Below are positions 32,741 through 43,268 of a stretch of 43,342 nucleotides of DNA, in pieces. This DNA comes from Phaeobacter sp. GTDB taxonomy: Bacteria > Pseudomonadota > Alphaproteobacteria > Rhodobacterales > Rhodobacteraceae. Within the stretch, counting starts at the first letter, position 1. Each line of letters begins with the position of its first letter. The notes below the pieces were generated by a model. The model had not been told where the DNA came from and ran no database searches. It was given only the letters and a program-made list of their open reading frames with translations. The stretch spans positions 1 to 43,342 of the forward strand of contig NZ_JAJDWC010000046.1 of the NCBI RefSeq assembly GCF_022825805.1, read 5' to 3'. The position numbers were made by a program, and so were the translations under genes.

Positions 32741-32880
32741 CAAAATCTGCCTTGTATTGTGAGCGTGACGCGCACGGCGGTTGCCTGCGGCGTCTGTCTG
32801 CTGGGACTATCCTCCTCCGATCTGCGCTTCACAAGACAAGCCTGTTCACAATCGGCAAAAAGCTGCGCAGCACAGGAGCA

Positions 32881-32935
32881 GCGCAGGACAGGCACGGGAC
32901 GGGCACAGGACGGGCACGGGAGCGACACGAGAACC
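32881..32935. repeat. 11-bp tandem repeat, 5 copies
   Basis: gcgcaggacag, gcacgggacgg, gcacaggacgg, gcacgggagcg and acacgagaacc run from 32881 with an 11-base period and decay to the right. The array lies in the 260-base gap between the OmpA lipoprotein and the WYL regulator, where I see no gene. Confidence 0.75.
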
Positions 32936-32999
32936 TATGTGCGCCATGTAAGACCCAGCGTTAGCCCCGCGATTCAGCCCCACTTTTCAGTCTCACTTG

Positions 33000-33695
33000 T
33001 CAGGCCCCCTGCTGCAATCCAAACGCTTCGCTCTCCTGCTGCTGCCACAGGCCCCGCAGCACATCCGCCTCGCGCGCGAAACTATCCTCCAGCAATTCCG
33101 CGGCCACCATCCTGTCAGCCCGAAAATGGCGAAACCCGCCGCGCAGCTCACACCAGGCGGCCAGCAGGGTGCAATCGATGTGATAGACCAGCGCCAAAGG
33201 CCGCACCACGCGGTCGCTCTGCCCTTTGTCCGGATGCAGATAGGACAGCCGCAGGCGGCGACTGCTGCGGATCGCCTCTCGCAGGTCCGCCAAAGACACG
33301 CACCCCAGCGCAGCGTCATCTCGCGGCGCGCCCCAGGGGGCCACTTGCAACCAATCGGCAGAACCATGCACATCGTTGATCTTGCGGCTGACCCGTTCTG
33401 CGGCCTGCTGCAAGCGGCCATCACCCGTGCGCAACAGCATCCGCAGCCCCACATGCAGCGCTTCCAGCTCTTCGGTATCGAAATTCAACGGCGGCAGATC
33501 ATAGCTGCCGCGCAGCACATAGCCGACGCCTGCCTCCCCTTCGATCGGGGTGCGCATCATCTGAAGGGTGGCAATATCGCGGTACACGGTCCGTTTGGAC
33601 ACCTCCAGCTCTGCAGCCAGATCCTCGGCCCGCAGCGGCGCATCGGCGCGGCGCAGGATCTGGATGATTTCGAACAGACGACCGGAACGGGGCAT
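33000..33695 (-). CDS. YafY-type transcriptional regulator (HTH plus WYL domain)
   Basis: The 231-residue protein opens with an HTH_11 DNA-binding domain: RLFEIIQILRRADAPLRAEDLAAELEVSKRTVYRDIATLQ (6-45). A WYL domain follows (about 135-215), with RRLRLSYLHPDKGQSDRVVRPLALVYHIDCTLLAAWCELRGGFRHFRADRM giving the ligand-binding Sm-like barrel. Such regulators respond to small ligands or nucleic acids, and the target is unknown. ATG 33695 has AAAGGA 8 bases upstream; a longer frame to 33749 is unsupported. The divergent neighbour is a small repeat-rich ORF, and a 10-bp inverted repeat at 33871-33915 in the gap could be its operator. Confidence 0.88.
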   Translation of the reverse strand: MPRSGRLFEIIQILRRADAPLRAEDLAAELEVSKRTVYRDIATLQMMRTPIEGEAGVGYVLRGSYDLPPLNFDTEELEALHVGLRMLLRTGDGRLQQAAERVSRKINDVHGSADWLQVAPWGAPRDDAALGCVSLADLREAIRSSRRLRLSYLHPDKGQSDRVVRPLALVYHIDCTLLAAWCELRGGFRHFRADRMVAAELLEDSFAREADVLRGLWQQQESEAFGLQQGA

Positions 33696-33870
33696 CGATA
33701 AAATCCTTTGCAAAATCGGGCGCATAAGTCGCCCGGCAGAAAAATACATGGGCCAGGATCATGCCTGGCAAGAAACCCACCGCCAAAGGACCCCCGGACA
33801 GGTGTTAGTCCCAGGCATCAAACGCTTGGATCGAACGCGGCGGTTAGCACCTGCCATTCATCCCTGGCGG

Positions 33871-33915
33871 CTGCTGACACTCTACCACAGCCCACTGACA
33901 GCAGGGTGTCAGCAG
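33871..33915. promoter_or_regulatory. 10-bp inverted repeat in the WYL regulator upstream gap
   Basis: ctgctgacac (33871-33880) and gtgtcagcag (33906-33915) are perfect complements with a 25-base spacer, which itself holds a third related tgacagcag (33896-33904). The 302-base gap 33696-33997 contains no gene I can support. The repeat may be an operator for the regulator or the small ORF. Confidence 0.45.
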
Positions 33916-33997
33916 TGTTGTGGTGTCCTGTTGGCACCTCTTGCGGATGTGTGACGCAGATGACGCGCACCATCGCCCATATAGAAAGGCTCTCGCG

Positions 33998-34336
33998 ATG
34001 CTGAGTTATGATTGGATCACCCTCATGGCCCTTGGTCTGTGTGACTGGGCCCGGCCAGATCGGCCAGATCGGCCCAAACGCCCACATGAGATTGAGCGTG
34101 ACGCGGCGCAGCAGCGCCATCAGGCGCAAATCGCCCGCCGCAAGCAGCAAAGCCGCCAAAATCAACACAACCAAAATCAAAGCGACCAGGATCAAAATAG
34201 GCAGAATCAAAATAGCCTGGATCAAAACAGCGATCACGACGCGGGATCACGCAACCAGCCATATCGGAACGGGAAAACCCGCAAATCCGGCCAAACTGAT
34301 AAGTCCGGTCAGCCCGCAGCCGCCAGCGCGGCCTGA
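33998..34336 (+). CDS. Small hypothetical protein built from tandem repeats (N/Q/D-rich)
   Basis: An ATG at 33998 has GAAAGG 8 bases upstream and opens a 112-residue frame. The first 18 residues (MLSYDWITLMALGLCDWA) look ordinary and could be a short amphipathic helix. Then RPDRPDRPKRP comes from a 9-bp repeat, and residues 54-78 are QNQHNQNQSDQDQNRQNQNS... from a 15-bp repeat, followed by KSGQ-TD-KSGQ from an 18-bp duplication. I recognise no family. It overlaps the convergent Ada-like gene by 28 bases. The minus-strand frame here (33818-34237) is Leu/Ile-rich because of the same repeats. Expression is doubtful, but the ribosome site favours this strand. Confidence 0.45.
   Translation: MLSYDWITLMALGLCDWARPDRPDRPKRPHEIERDAAQQRHQAQIARRKQQSRQNQHNQNQSDQDQNRQNQNSLDQNSDHDAGSRNQPYRNGKTRKSGQTDKSGQPAAASAA
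34052..34078. repeat. 9-bp tandem repeat, 3 copies, in the small ORF
   Basis: cggccagat occurs at 34052-34060 and 34061-34069, then cggcccaaa at 34070-34078. It encodes the RPD-RPD-RPK stretch of the small hypothetical protein. Confidence 0.7.
34158..34232. repeat. 15-bp tandem repeat, 5 copies, in the small ORF
   Basis: aaaatcaacacaacc, aaaatcaaagcgacc, aggatcaaaataggc, agaatcaaaatagcc and tggatcaaaacagcg run from 34158 with a strict 15-base period. atcaaa recurs in each unit, much as caaatc does in the mnmD repeat. Confidence 0.85.
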
Positions 34337-35208
34337 TTGCGCGCGCCATCTTTGCCAGATGCGGCGTCTTCGCGCAGTGTTTCATAGGCCAGCATGGCCC
34401 GTTTCACCGGCAGACCCCAATGATACCCGCCCAGCGCCCCGGATTTGCGCAGCGCCCGGTGGCAGGGAATAAGCCAGCTGACAGGGTTGCGCCCAACAGC
34501 CGTGCCCACAGCGCGCACCGCACGCGGGCTGCCAACGGACTGGGCGATTTCGGAGTAGGTGCTGACATGGCCGGACGGGATGCGCAGCAGCGCCTCCCAC
34601 ACTTTGATCTGCAAGGGCGCGCCGATCATATGCAACGCGGTCTCGCCGCGCTGTTCAAAGGCCGCGTCCACCATCGAGCGCAGGGCCATCGGATCCTCGA
34701 CATATTCGGCATCGGGCCAGCGGCTGCGCATGTCGGCCATCGCCGGTTCAGCGCCGGTTTCAGCGGCAAACGCCATGCCACAGATCCCTTTTTCCGTGCC
34801 CATGACCAGCGCCAAACCAAAGGGGCTGTCAAACCACCCCCAGTGGATGCGCAGACCTGCGCCTTTGCGGGCAAATTCGCCCGGACTCATCGCCTCCCAG
34901 CGCAGAAACAGATCATGCAGCCGCCCCGATCCGGACAGCCCTACGGCATGGGCGGCCTCAAGCGTGGTGAACCGCTCCGCCAGCAGGCTCTTGGCGTGAC
35001 CCAGTCGCAGATACTGCTGATAGCGTTTGGGCGAAACCCCGACCCAGGCGGAAAACAGGCGTTGAAAATGCGCCGTACTCATGCCCATGGCAGCCGCCAG
35101 ATCATCAAGGCTGAGCGGCTGGTCGCTTTGATCGATCAGCGCGATCGCGCGGGCAATGACGCTGTAATGATAGCTCTGTTCCTGATCGCTCATGCTGTGT
35201 TCCGTCAT
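34309..35208 (-). CDS. Ada-like protein: AraC helix-turn-helix plus O6-methylguanine-DNA methyltransferase
   Basis: The 299-residue protein repairs O6-alkylguanine by transfer to its own cysteine and may regulate genes. Residues 15-115 are an AraC-type HTH (LSLDDLAAAMGMSTAHFQRLFSAWVGVSPKRYQQYLRLGHAKSLL). Residues 200-285 are the MGMT domain, with IPSGHVSTYSEIAQSVGSPRAVRAVGTAVGRNP and the acceptor C249 in LIPCHR. The N-terminal Zn/phosphotriester domain of E. coli Ada is absent, so induction by phosphotriester methylation is not possible in the usual way. ATG 35208 is used; ATG 35193 is an alternative. It is alone in its direction. Confidence 0.9.
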   Translation of the reverse strand: MTEHSMSDQEQSYHYSVIARAIALIDQSDQPLSLDDLAAAMGMSTAHFQRLFSAWVGVSPKRYQQYLRLGHAKSLLAERFTTLEAAHAVGLSGSGRLHDLFLRWEAMSPGEFARKGAGLRIHWGWFDSPFGLALVMGTEKGICGMAFAAETGAEPAMADMRSRWPDAEYVEDPMALRSMVDAAFEQRGETALHMIGAPLQIKVWEALLRIPSGHVSTYSEIAQSVGSPRAVRAVGTAVGRNPVSWLIPCHRALRKSGALGGYHWGLPVKRAMLAYETLREDAASGKDGARNQAALAAAG

Positions 35209-35650
35209 CTGATCTGTTCTTTACCTGCCCTGAGGCGCCGTCCCTAACACCCTAGGCCAAGCGTACGGACAGAGCGACCCGAAACCTGCGGTTTCGCTGC
35301 GCTGAGCGCGACAGCTGGATTTGAGGTGGGCGTGGGCTGGGTATGACGACGGGTGCGATATTAGGGCGCTCAACAGGCATGGACCAGCCTGCCCCCATTG
35401 AAGCCCAGCAAACGAACGCCTGAGCCAGGCCTGAGACAGACCTGTGACAGAAATACACGCATCGCGGGAATTACCTTCCGTCACAATCCTATCATGTTAT
35501 GAGGTTGTTAAACCCTCTCGAGTCACAGCTTTTATTTGCGGCTCTCGGTATTAATACTGATAGGGTCAGATGAAGCTGCGTGTGATGCAGCCGGGTATTT
35601 GATTGCGCCAGTATGGCAAATTCGTTTTCTGCCACGGGCTATTGATACAG
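35209..35650. other. Gene-free stretch between the Ada-like gene and the histidine kinase
   Basis: No gene is supported in these 442 bases. A small stem-loop (gaaacc 35281-35286, ggtttc 35290-35295) is visible. The right part, from about 35480, is more AT-rich (ttattt, ggtattaatactgatagg) and probably holds the kinase promoter, though no clear -35/-10 pair stands out. Confidence 0.5.
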
Positions 35651-37612
35651 ATGCAAATTGAAACCACCCGACAGAAGTGGCTGTTTATCGCTGCTGTGAC
35701 CTTGGTATCGGTGATCGCCTCGCTGATACTGACGTCTGTTCTGTCGCCAACTGGGCTGTCGCCACAGGCGCTGCTGCCATCCCTAACAGTGCCGCTGATC
35801 GTGGCCCCCTGTGCCAGCTACAGCGTCGTGACGCTGATGATGCGCATTGCCCAGCTGAAGAAACAGGCCGAGGCCGCACAGGAGGCACAAGCGCGGTTCT
35901 TTGCCAATATGAGCCATGAAATCCGCACCCCCATTAACGGGATCATGGGGCTGGCGGATCTGCTGGCAGAGGCGGACCTGCCCGCCGAACAGAACGAAGC
36001 CGCGCGGACCATTCTGGCGTCTTCCGAGGCGCTGTTGGCGATCATCAATGACATTCTGGACCACGCCAAACAGGAAGCCGACGCGATGGAGCTGGCAAGC
36101 CAGCCTTTCGATCTGGCGACGCTGCTGCGGGACAGCGCCAATCTGCTAGAGCCTCTGGCGGCGCAAAAGGGCCTGGAGCTGGTCATAGACTACCCCTGCG
36201 CCCTGCCGATCACATTCAACGGGGATGCCCACCGCGTGCGACAGGTGGTGCTGAACCTTCTGGGAAATGCGGTGAAATTCTCCACCCAGGGCACTGTGGG
36301 CATTCGGGTGCGGTTTGACCCGGCACTGGTTGGCTCGGAACTGGCTGACACGGAACTGGCGCGAGCCTTGACAATCACCGTCTGGGACGAAGGGATCGGG
36401 ATCGCACCCGATCAGCTGCGCCATATTTTTGAGCCGTTTCAACAGGTCGAATGCAAACGCAACCGCCGCTACCAGGGCACCGGGCTAGGTCTGGCCATCG
36501 CGCAGGGTCTGGTGGAACTGATGGAGGGCGAGATCACGGTTGTCTCTGTCCCCGATAAAGGCTCTGAATTCACGCTGCACCTGCCGTTGCCGCCGGTTGC
36601 GGCACAGGCTGAGGCGACGGATGATGCCGCAGCGACCCCTGCCGCGCTGCCCGGCCAGCCCATCTTTCCATTGCAGGGCACCAGCGTCGCCGTTATCGCC
36701 CGCGACGGTGCGGCACGGCAGATCCTGGCGGATCGGCTGGGCCTTTGGGGCGCAACGGTCAGCTGCCATGCGAGCCCAGCGCTGGCGCGGCAGCAGCTGG
36801 GCCAGACGGCCATCGCTGGCGATCAGAGCGGCCCCTATGATCCGGCCAATCCTGATCTGATCCTGGTGGATCTTCCGCCCATGGCCCTGGACTGCGACGA
36901 ACAGCAGGCAGACCTGCAGCCCTGGCTTGATCTGCATGCCGATTTTACCGAAACAGGCCACGCCACAGTGTTTCTCGGAAACAGCGTTCACAAACGCCAC
37001 ATCCGCCAGAGCCGAGCGGAAACCGGCGGCCCACTCTGCCTGACGAAACTGACGGCTCCGGCAATGCTGGCAGACCAGTTGACTACGCTTTTGCGTAACC
37101 CAACGCCTCAGATCCATCATGTCGATCAGGCAGATCAGGCCGCACCGGTCGCAGTAGCCCACCAAGAGGGCAGCACAGACACCAAGCCGACCGATGCGCC
37201 AAGTCACCCGGATCTGAGCGGGCAGCGCATTCTGATCGCGGATGATACCCGCACCAACCGGATGATCCTGACCCGGATGCTGGGGGACACCGGCGCTGAA
37301 CTGACGCTGTGTGAAAATGGTCGTGAAGCGCTGGATGCTTTCGTTGCGCAGGCGCCAGACCGGCCGTTTGATCTGGTGCTGCTGGATATGTCGATGCCGG
37401 TGATGGACGGGTTGCAGGCCTGTGAGCAGATGCGCGCGCATGAAAGCCGCGAAAACCGCCCGGCCGTGCCGATTGTGGCCCTGACGGCCAATGCGATGGC
37501 TGAAGATCGCGACCGCTGTCTGGCGGCGGGGATGAATGCGTTTTTGACCAAACCGATCCGCAAGGCGCAGCTGCTGGAGGGTCTGGCGACGGTCTGCCGC
37601 GCTGCAGCCTGA
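35651..37612 (+). CDS. Hybrid sensor histidine kinase with C-terminal receiver
   Basis: The product (about 653 residues from ATG 35651) has two N-terminal membrane helices (10-31 and 44-65) separated by a short loop of about 12 residues, so there is no periplasmic sensor domain. A short coiled segment leads to HisKA with phospho-accepting H89 in FFANMSHEIRTPINGIMG, then HATPase_c (VLNLLGNAVKFS, WDEGIGIAPDQL, YQGTGLGLAI). Residues about 350-480 look like a degenerate receiver lacking the acidic pair. The true receiver starts at GQRILIADDTRTNRM, with D579 in LVLLDMSMPVMDG and TKPIRK near the end. No cognate regulator is adjacent. The upstream TTG at 35603 is a less likely start. Confidence 0.85.
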   Translation: MQIETTRQKWLFIAAVTLVSVIASLILTSVLSPTGLSPQALLPSLTVPLIVAPCASYSVVTLMMRIAQLKKQAEAAQEAQARFFANMSHEIRTPINGIMGLADLLAEADLPAEQNEAARTILASSEALLAIINDILDHAKQEADAMELASQPFDLATLLRDSANLLEPLAAQKGLELVIDYPCALPITFNGDAHRVRQVVLNLLGNAVKFSTQGTVGIRVRFDPALVGSELADTELARALTITVWDEGIGIAPDQLRHIFEPFQQVECKRNRRYQGTGLGLAIAQGLVELMEGEITVVSVPDKGSEFTLHLPLPPVAAQAEATDDAAATPAALPGQPIFPLQGTSVAVIARDGAARQILADRLGLWGATVSCHASPALARQQLGQTAIAGDQSGPYDPANPDLILVDLPPMALDCDEQQADLQPWLDLHADFTETGHATVFLGNSVHKRHIRQSRAETGGPLCLTKLTAPAMLADQLTTLLRNPTPQIHHVDQADQAAPVAVAHQEGSTDTKPTDAPSHPDLSGQRILIADDTRTNRMILTRMLGDTGAELTLCENGREALDAFVAQAPDRPFDLVLLDMSMPVMDGLQACEQMRAHESRENRPAVPIVALTANAMAEDRDRCLAAGMNAFLTKPIRKAQLLEGLATVCRAAA

Positions 37613-37747
37613 TTGGGCGCTTGTGCTCCACTCTCGCCACCAGATGCGGGCCGAGCTGCGGTTTTGGGTCGGGCTGATTGTCAGAGTTCATTAGGCTTGA
37701 TCCGCCTTCCCGCTTGATTGCGGGGGGCCACACGGGCATAGGGGGGC

Positions 37748-38392
37748 ATGGCAAAGCAACTCGACTATCAAACCATGCGTGAGATCTTCACGCGGTTTCA
37801 GGCAGCGGATCCAGAACCCAAAGGCGAGCTGGAGCACGTCAATGTTTACACGCTCGTGGTGGCTGTGGCGCTCTCGGCGCAGGCCACGGATGCGGGCGTG
37901 AACCGCGCCACCCGCGAATTGTTCAAAATCGCAGACACCCCGCAGAAAATGCTGGATCTGGGCGAAGAACAGCTGATTGAGCACATCAAGACCATTGGCC
38001 TTTATCGCAACAAGGCCAAAAACGTCATCAAGCTTTCGCGCATTCTGGTGGAGCAATATGGCGGCGAGGTCCCCAATTCCCGCGCAGCCCTGCAATCGCT
38101 GCCTGGTGTCGGCCGCAAGACCGCCAATGTGGTGCTGAACATGTGGTGGCGCCAGCCCGCCCAGGCCGTGGACACCCATATCTTTCGCGTCGGCAACCGT
38201 GCAGGCATCGCCCCGGGCAAAGATGTCGACACGGTCGAACGCGCCATCGAAGACCATGTCCCCGCAGATTTTCAGCTCCACGCCCACCATTGGCTGATCC
38301 TGCATGGACGCTATCATTGCAAAGCACGCAAACCGATGTGCCCAACCTGCATCATCCGCGACCTTTGCCAATTTGAGGAAAAAACCGAATGA
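37748..38392 (+). CDS. nth: Endonuclease III (base-excision DNA glycosylase/AP lyase)
   Basis: Nth removes oxidised pyrimidines and cuts abasic sites. The 214-residue protein has the helix-hairpin-helix LPGVGRKTANVVL with catalytic K124, catalytic D142 in AVDTHIFRVGNR, and a C-terminal 4Fe-4S cluster from C191-x6-C198-x2-C201-x5-C207. Length and all key residues are normal. AGGGGGG 4-9 bases before ATG 37748 fits. Its stop overlaps the start of the PfkB kinase (ATGA at 38389-38392), so the two are cotranslated. Confidence 0.94.
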   Translation: MAKQLDYQTMREIFTRFQAADPEPKGELEHVNVYTLVVAVALSAQATDAGVNRATRELFKIADTPQKMLDLGEEQLIEHIKTIGLYRNKAKNVIKLSRILVEQYGGEVPNSRAALQSLPGVGRKTANVVLNMWWRQPAQAVDTHIFRVGNRAGIAPGKDVDTVERAIEDHVPADFQLHAHHWLILHGRYHCKARKPMCPTCIIRDLCQFEEKTE

Positions 38393-39378
38393 AAACCTAC
38401 CAACTCGTCGGGATCGGCAATGCTGTCGTCGACGTGATCAGCCAGTGTGACGACAACTTCCTGGATCACATGGGCATCGAAAAAGGCATCATGCAGCTGA
38501 TCGAACGCGACCGCGCCGAAGTGCTCTATGCCGCGATGCAGGCGCGGGTGCAGACCCCGGGCGGGTCCGTTGCCAACACCATTGCAGGCGCGGGTGCGCT
38601 GGGCCTGGAGGCGGCCTTCATCGGCCGGGTGCATGATGACGCGCTGGGCCGGTTCTATGCCGATGCAATGGCAAAAGACGGCGTTGATTTTGTGAACCCC
38701 CCGGTCGAAGGTGGGGAATTGCCAACCTCGCGGTCGATGATCTTTGTGTCGGAAGACGGCGAGCGGTCGATGAACACCTATCTGGGGATCTCGTCAGAGC
38801 TGTCATCGGAAGATGTGGCCTCCGACGTGGCGGGTCAGGCGCAGATCATGTTCCTGGAAGGCTACTTGTTTGACAAGGACAAGGGCAAAACCGCCTTTAT
38901 GGAAGCTGCGCGGGACTGCCGCCAAAGTGGTGGCAAACCGGGGATTTCGCTGTCCGATCCGTTCTGCGTCGAACGCCATCGTGCGGATTTTCTGACCTTG
39001 ATCGAAAACGAACTGGCCTTTGTCATCGGCAACGAAGACGAGGTGAAGTCTCTGTTTGAAACGGACGATCTGGATCACGCATTGGACCAGTTGTCTGCGA
39101 TTTGCCCGCTGGTGGTTTGCACCCGCTCCGGCGATGGGGTGAGCGTTGTCAGCCCCGATGGCCGCATCAATGTTCCGGTTGAAACCGTGGTGCCTGTGGA
39201 TGCAACAGGCGCAGGCGATCAATTCGCCGCCGGGTTCCTGTTTGGCCTGTCCAAAGGTCTCGACATGGAGCGCTGCGCCAAGATCGGCAACATCTGCGCC
39301 GCAGAGGTGATCAGCCACATCGGCCCACGCCCGCAAAAAGACATGCGCGCGCTCTTGGGCACCGCTGGCCTGATCTGA
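38389..39378 (+). CDS. PfkB-family sugar/nucleoside kinase (probable adenosine kinase)
   Basis: The 329-residue ribokinase-fold enzyme phosphorylates a sugar or nucleoside with ATP. GIGNAVVDVISQ at the start, PGGSVANTIAGAGALG (about 50-65, signature 1) and VDATGAGDQFAAGFLFGLSKG (about 270-290, signature 2 with the catalytic Asp in GAGDQF) are clear. Overall it resembles alphaproteobacterial proteins annotated as adenosine kinase, but substrate is not certain. It follows nth with a 4-base overlap and is closed by a good terminator at 39427-39453. Confidence 0.85.
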   Translation: MKTYQLVGIGNAVVDVISQCDDNFLDHMGIEKGIMQLIERDRAEVLYAAMQARVQTPGGSVANTIAGAGALGLEAAFIGRVHDDALGRFYADAMAKDGVDFVNPPVEGGELPTSRSMIFVSEDGERSMNTYLGISSELSSEDVASDVAGQAQIMFLEGYLFDKDKGKTAFMEAARDCRQSGGKPGISLSDPFCVERHRADFLTLIENELAFVIGNEDEVKSLFETDDLDHALDQLSAICPLVVCTRSGDGVSVVSPDGRINVPVETVVPVDATGAGDQFAAGFLFGLSKGLDMERCAKIGNICAAEVISHIGPRPQKDMRALLGTAGLI

Positions 39379-39426
39379 CCCCAGCGCGCCCCGGAACCGG
39401 GGCAGCTGCGCACAGCGACATCATTT

Positions 39427-39453
39427 GGGTCACCCCTGTGGGTGGCCCTTTTT
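39427..39453 (+). terminator. Rho-independent terminator of nth-pfkB
   Basis: gggtcaccc (39427-39435) and gggtggccc (39440-39448) pair over a 4-base loop with one G-U, followed by ttttt (39449-39453). It is 48 bases past the stop. Confidence 0.88.
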
Positions 39454-39495
39454 CATAAGCGCTTACTCATAGGCGCTTCTTCATGAGCAAATCTT
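39454..39495. repeat. 14-bp tandem repeat, 3 copies, after a terminator
   Basis: cataagcgcttact, cataggcgcttctt and catgagcaaatctt follow directly from the terminator T-run, with a 14-base period from 39454 to 39495. The third copy is the most diverged. Confidence 0.75.
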
Positions 39496-39560
39496 TATAA
39501 AAGCCTGGGCATTGGCGCCGCTTGCAGGGAGCAGACAGCCGAAGTGCCATCAATCCGCAG

Positions 39561-40148
39561 TCACTCAGACAGTTGATCCACAAGCGGCACGCAGGGACCA
39601 CCCTGATGGCAGGTCAACACCTCTGCCGCGGCAGTGCCCTCCGGGTCAGCAAACCCCGCCCCACCGCAGGGCCGCATGTCCAGCACCAGCCCAGTGGGCC
39701 GCTGTTCGACAAAAGCCAGATAGCTCTGCCCATCCTCGGCAGATCCGCACCAGGGGCCAAGGCAGCGAATGTTCAGCGTCAGCGCCAGATCAACCGGCTG
39801 CGAAAACCCCTTTGACGTCAGCTGCGCCCCCGCCAGCCGCGCCGCGATGGCCGTTTCGGGCGGCACGTTGTTTGGATCCTGTGCTGGTGCCTGCGGCAGC
39901 GCGCTCTGATCGAAGTGCAAGGTCCCGGCGACCACCAGAAAGGCGCGGTCAGAGGCCTCGGCCTGCAGATACCCATCGCTTGCCCCCCAGGGCAAACAGC
40001 TGAGCGCAGCCGCAGGCCCCGCCGCCATCAGCGCGCAGACCAACGGAATGATGGCGCGCGCACCAACCGGTCGCAGCGCAGCAAACAGGGGCCATAGGGG
40101 CCGCGCGGACCCCGCGGACCGTGCAAGGGCGCTCAGGGTCGTGACCAC
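39561..40148 (-). CDS. Secreted hypothetical protein, cysteine-containing
   Basis: The product, about 195 residues, has a long N-terminal region ending in a hydrophobic segment (AIIPLVCALMAAGPAAALS, cleavage likely after AAA) and is thus probably exported to the periplasm. The mature part has about six cysteines (SCLPWGAS, IRCLGPWCGS, MRPCGGAG, LTCHQGGPC), suggesting disulfides. I do not recognise the family, although similar proteins seem common in Rhodobacteraceae. Two adjacent GTG codons (40151, 40148) are possible starts; GGGGAGG 6 bases before the second favours 40148. It begins 12 bases after the Nudix gene on the same strand and is probably cotranscribed with it. Confidence 0.7.
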   Translation of the reverse strand: MVTTLSALARSAGSARPLWPLFAALRPVGARAIIPLVCALMAAGPAAALSCLPWGASDGYLQAEASDRAFLVVAGTLHFDQSALPQAPAQDPNNVPPETAIAARLAGAQLTSKGFSQPVDLALTLNIRCLGPWCGSAEDGQSYLAFVEQRPTGLVLDMRPCGGAGFADPEGTAAAEVLTCHQGGPCVPLVDQLSE

Positions 40149-40160
40149 CACGCGCCTCCC

Positions 40161-40718
40161 CTACAGATGGTCCCGGAATTCTTCGATCACGCGGGCATAG
40201 ACCTCGCGCTTGAAGGGCACGATTTTCTCCACCAGCTGATCCACCGGCAGCCAGCACCATTGCGAAAATTCGGGATGATCGGTTTCGATGTTGATCTGGT
40301 CATCGCGCCCCAGGAACCGCAGCAGATACCATTTCTGCTCTTGCCCGCGATATTTGCCGCCCCAGAATTGCGGCACCAGCTCCAGCGGCAGATCATAGGG
40401 CAGCCAACCCGCGCTTTCGGCCATCACCTCCACCAGATCGGCGGTGACGCCCGTTTCCTCTTCCAGCTCCCGCAGCGCTGCCAGCTGCGGATCTTCGCCC
40501 GCGTCGATCCCACCCTGTGGCATTTGCCAGGCGTCGCGGTGGCGGTCCACGCGCTGTCCGACCCAGACCGCGCCGCTGGCATTGATCATCATCACCCCTA
40601 CATTTGGGCGATACGGCAGGGCGGCGATGTCTTCGGCGGTCAAACCGGTCGGCGAACTGGCCGATGAGCTGGCTGGGGTCTTAGAGGTGGACTCTGGGGG
40701 GGACTCGGGGGCGGACAT
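40161..40718 (-). CDS. rppA: RNA pyrophosphohydrolase (Nudix)
   Basis: RppA removes pyrophosphate from 5' triphosphate RNA, starting mRNA decay, or acts on dinucleoside polyphosphates. The 185-residue protein has the full Nudix box [23 protein letters not shown] and the RppA-typical [28 protein letters not shown] and [12 protein letters not shown] segments. An N-terminal extension of about 28 residues rich in Ser, Pro and Thr ([20 protein letters not shown]) is unlike compact family members and is partly encoded by a 12-bp repeat. GGAG 6-7 bases before ATG 40718 supports this start. The downstream secreted hypothetical protein is probably in the same transcript. Confidence 0.88.
   Translation of the reverse strand: MSAPESPPESTSKTPASSSASSPTGLTAEDIAALPYRPNVGVMMINASGAVWVGQRVDRHRDAWQMPQGGIDAGEDPQLAALRELEEETGVTADLVEVMAESAGWLPYDLPLELVPQFWGGKYRGQEQKWYLLRFLGRDDQINIETDHPEFSQWCWLPVDQLVEKIVPFKREVYARVIEEFRDHL
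40689..40712. repeat. 12-bp tandem duplication at the rppA 5' end
   Basis: ggactctggggg (40689-40700) is followed by ggactcgggggc (40701-40712). It encodes the start of the Pro/Ser-rich extension of RppA. Confidence 0.6.
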
Positions 40719-40859
40719 GGCAGGCTCCAAACAATGTGTTGCCCCTTGTGTAACGCTGCCCCTGCGTCGCGCAAGAGGGTGACGCCGCGTCCGAAGTGAC
40801 AATGGGGCAACGGGCAGGCAGTTTTGCCGGGGATTTATAAGACCAAATGATACCGGTAA

Positions 40860-42968
<2,109 letters not shown>

Positions 42969-42978
42969 GCCGGCGTGT

Positions 42979-43003
42979 AACACGCGGTCGTCTGGCGCGT
43001 GTT
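42979..43003 (+). terminator. Hairpin after the dienoyl-CoA reductase
   Basis: aacacgcg (42979-42986) and cgcgtgtt (42996-43003) are perfect 8-bp complements over a 9-base loop, followed by the T-rich gtctgttgt. It lies 10 bases past the stop. Confidence 0.65.
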
Positions 43004-43103
43004 GTCTGTTGTATTGCTGTGTCCGGCCCCACATGGCCGACCATCCGCCGCTGTTTCACGTGGGGCAACGGCAGATGCGTTGCGGTTGATCCCCTGATTC
43101 AGA

Positions 43104-43131
43104 CACTCTGGCCCCAACACTCTGGCACCAA
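43104..43131. repeat. 14-bp tandem duplication
   Basis: cactctggccccaa (43104-43117) is followed by cactctggcaccaa (43118-43131) with one difference, and a third, weak copy (caccttgacccaga) follows. It is intergenic. Confidence 0.7.
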
Positions 43132-43268
43132 CACCTTGACCCAGACCACGGCGCCTAAAAATTAGGCAGGCACTGCCAGAGATCACAAAACCGTGAGATC
43201 CCCTCTGTCGAGAACATTCTGAATTGTCCGGTGTAGGTAACATGCCAATTGTCCGCTTCAGTTAGTAC

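Noticed and set aside
33818-34237. Leu/Ile-rich minus-strand frame that looks like a membrane protein
   Set aside because: The hydrophobic run is only the reverse reading of the 15-bp repeat (gat/att/ttg codons); it has no ribosome site.
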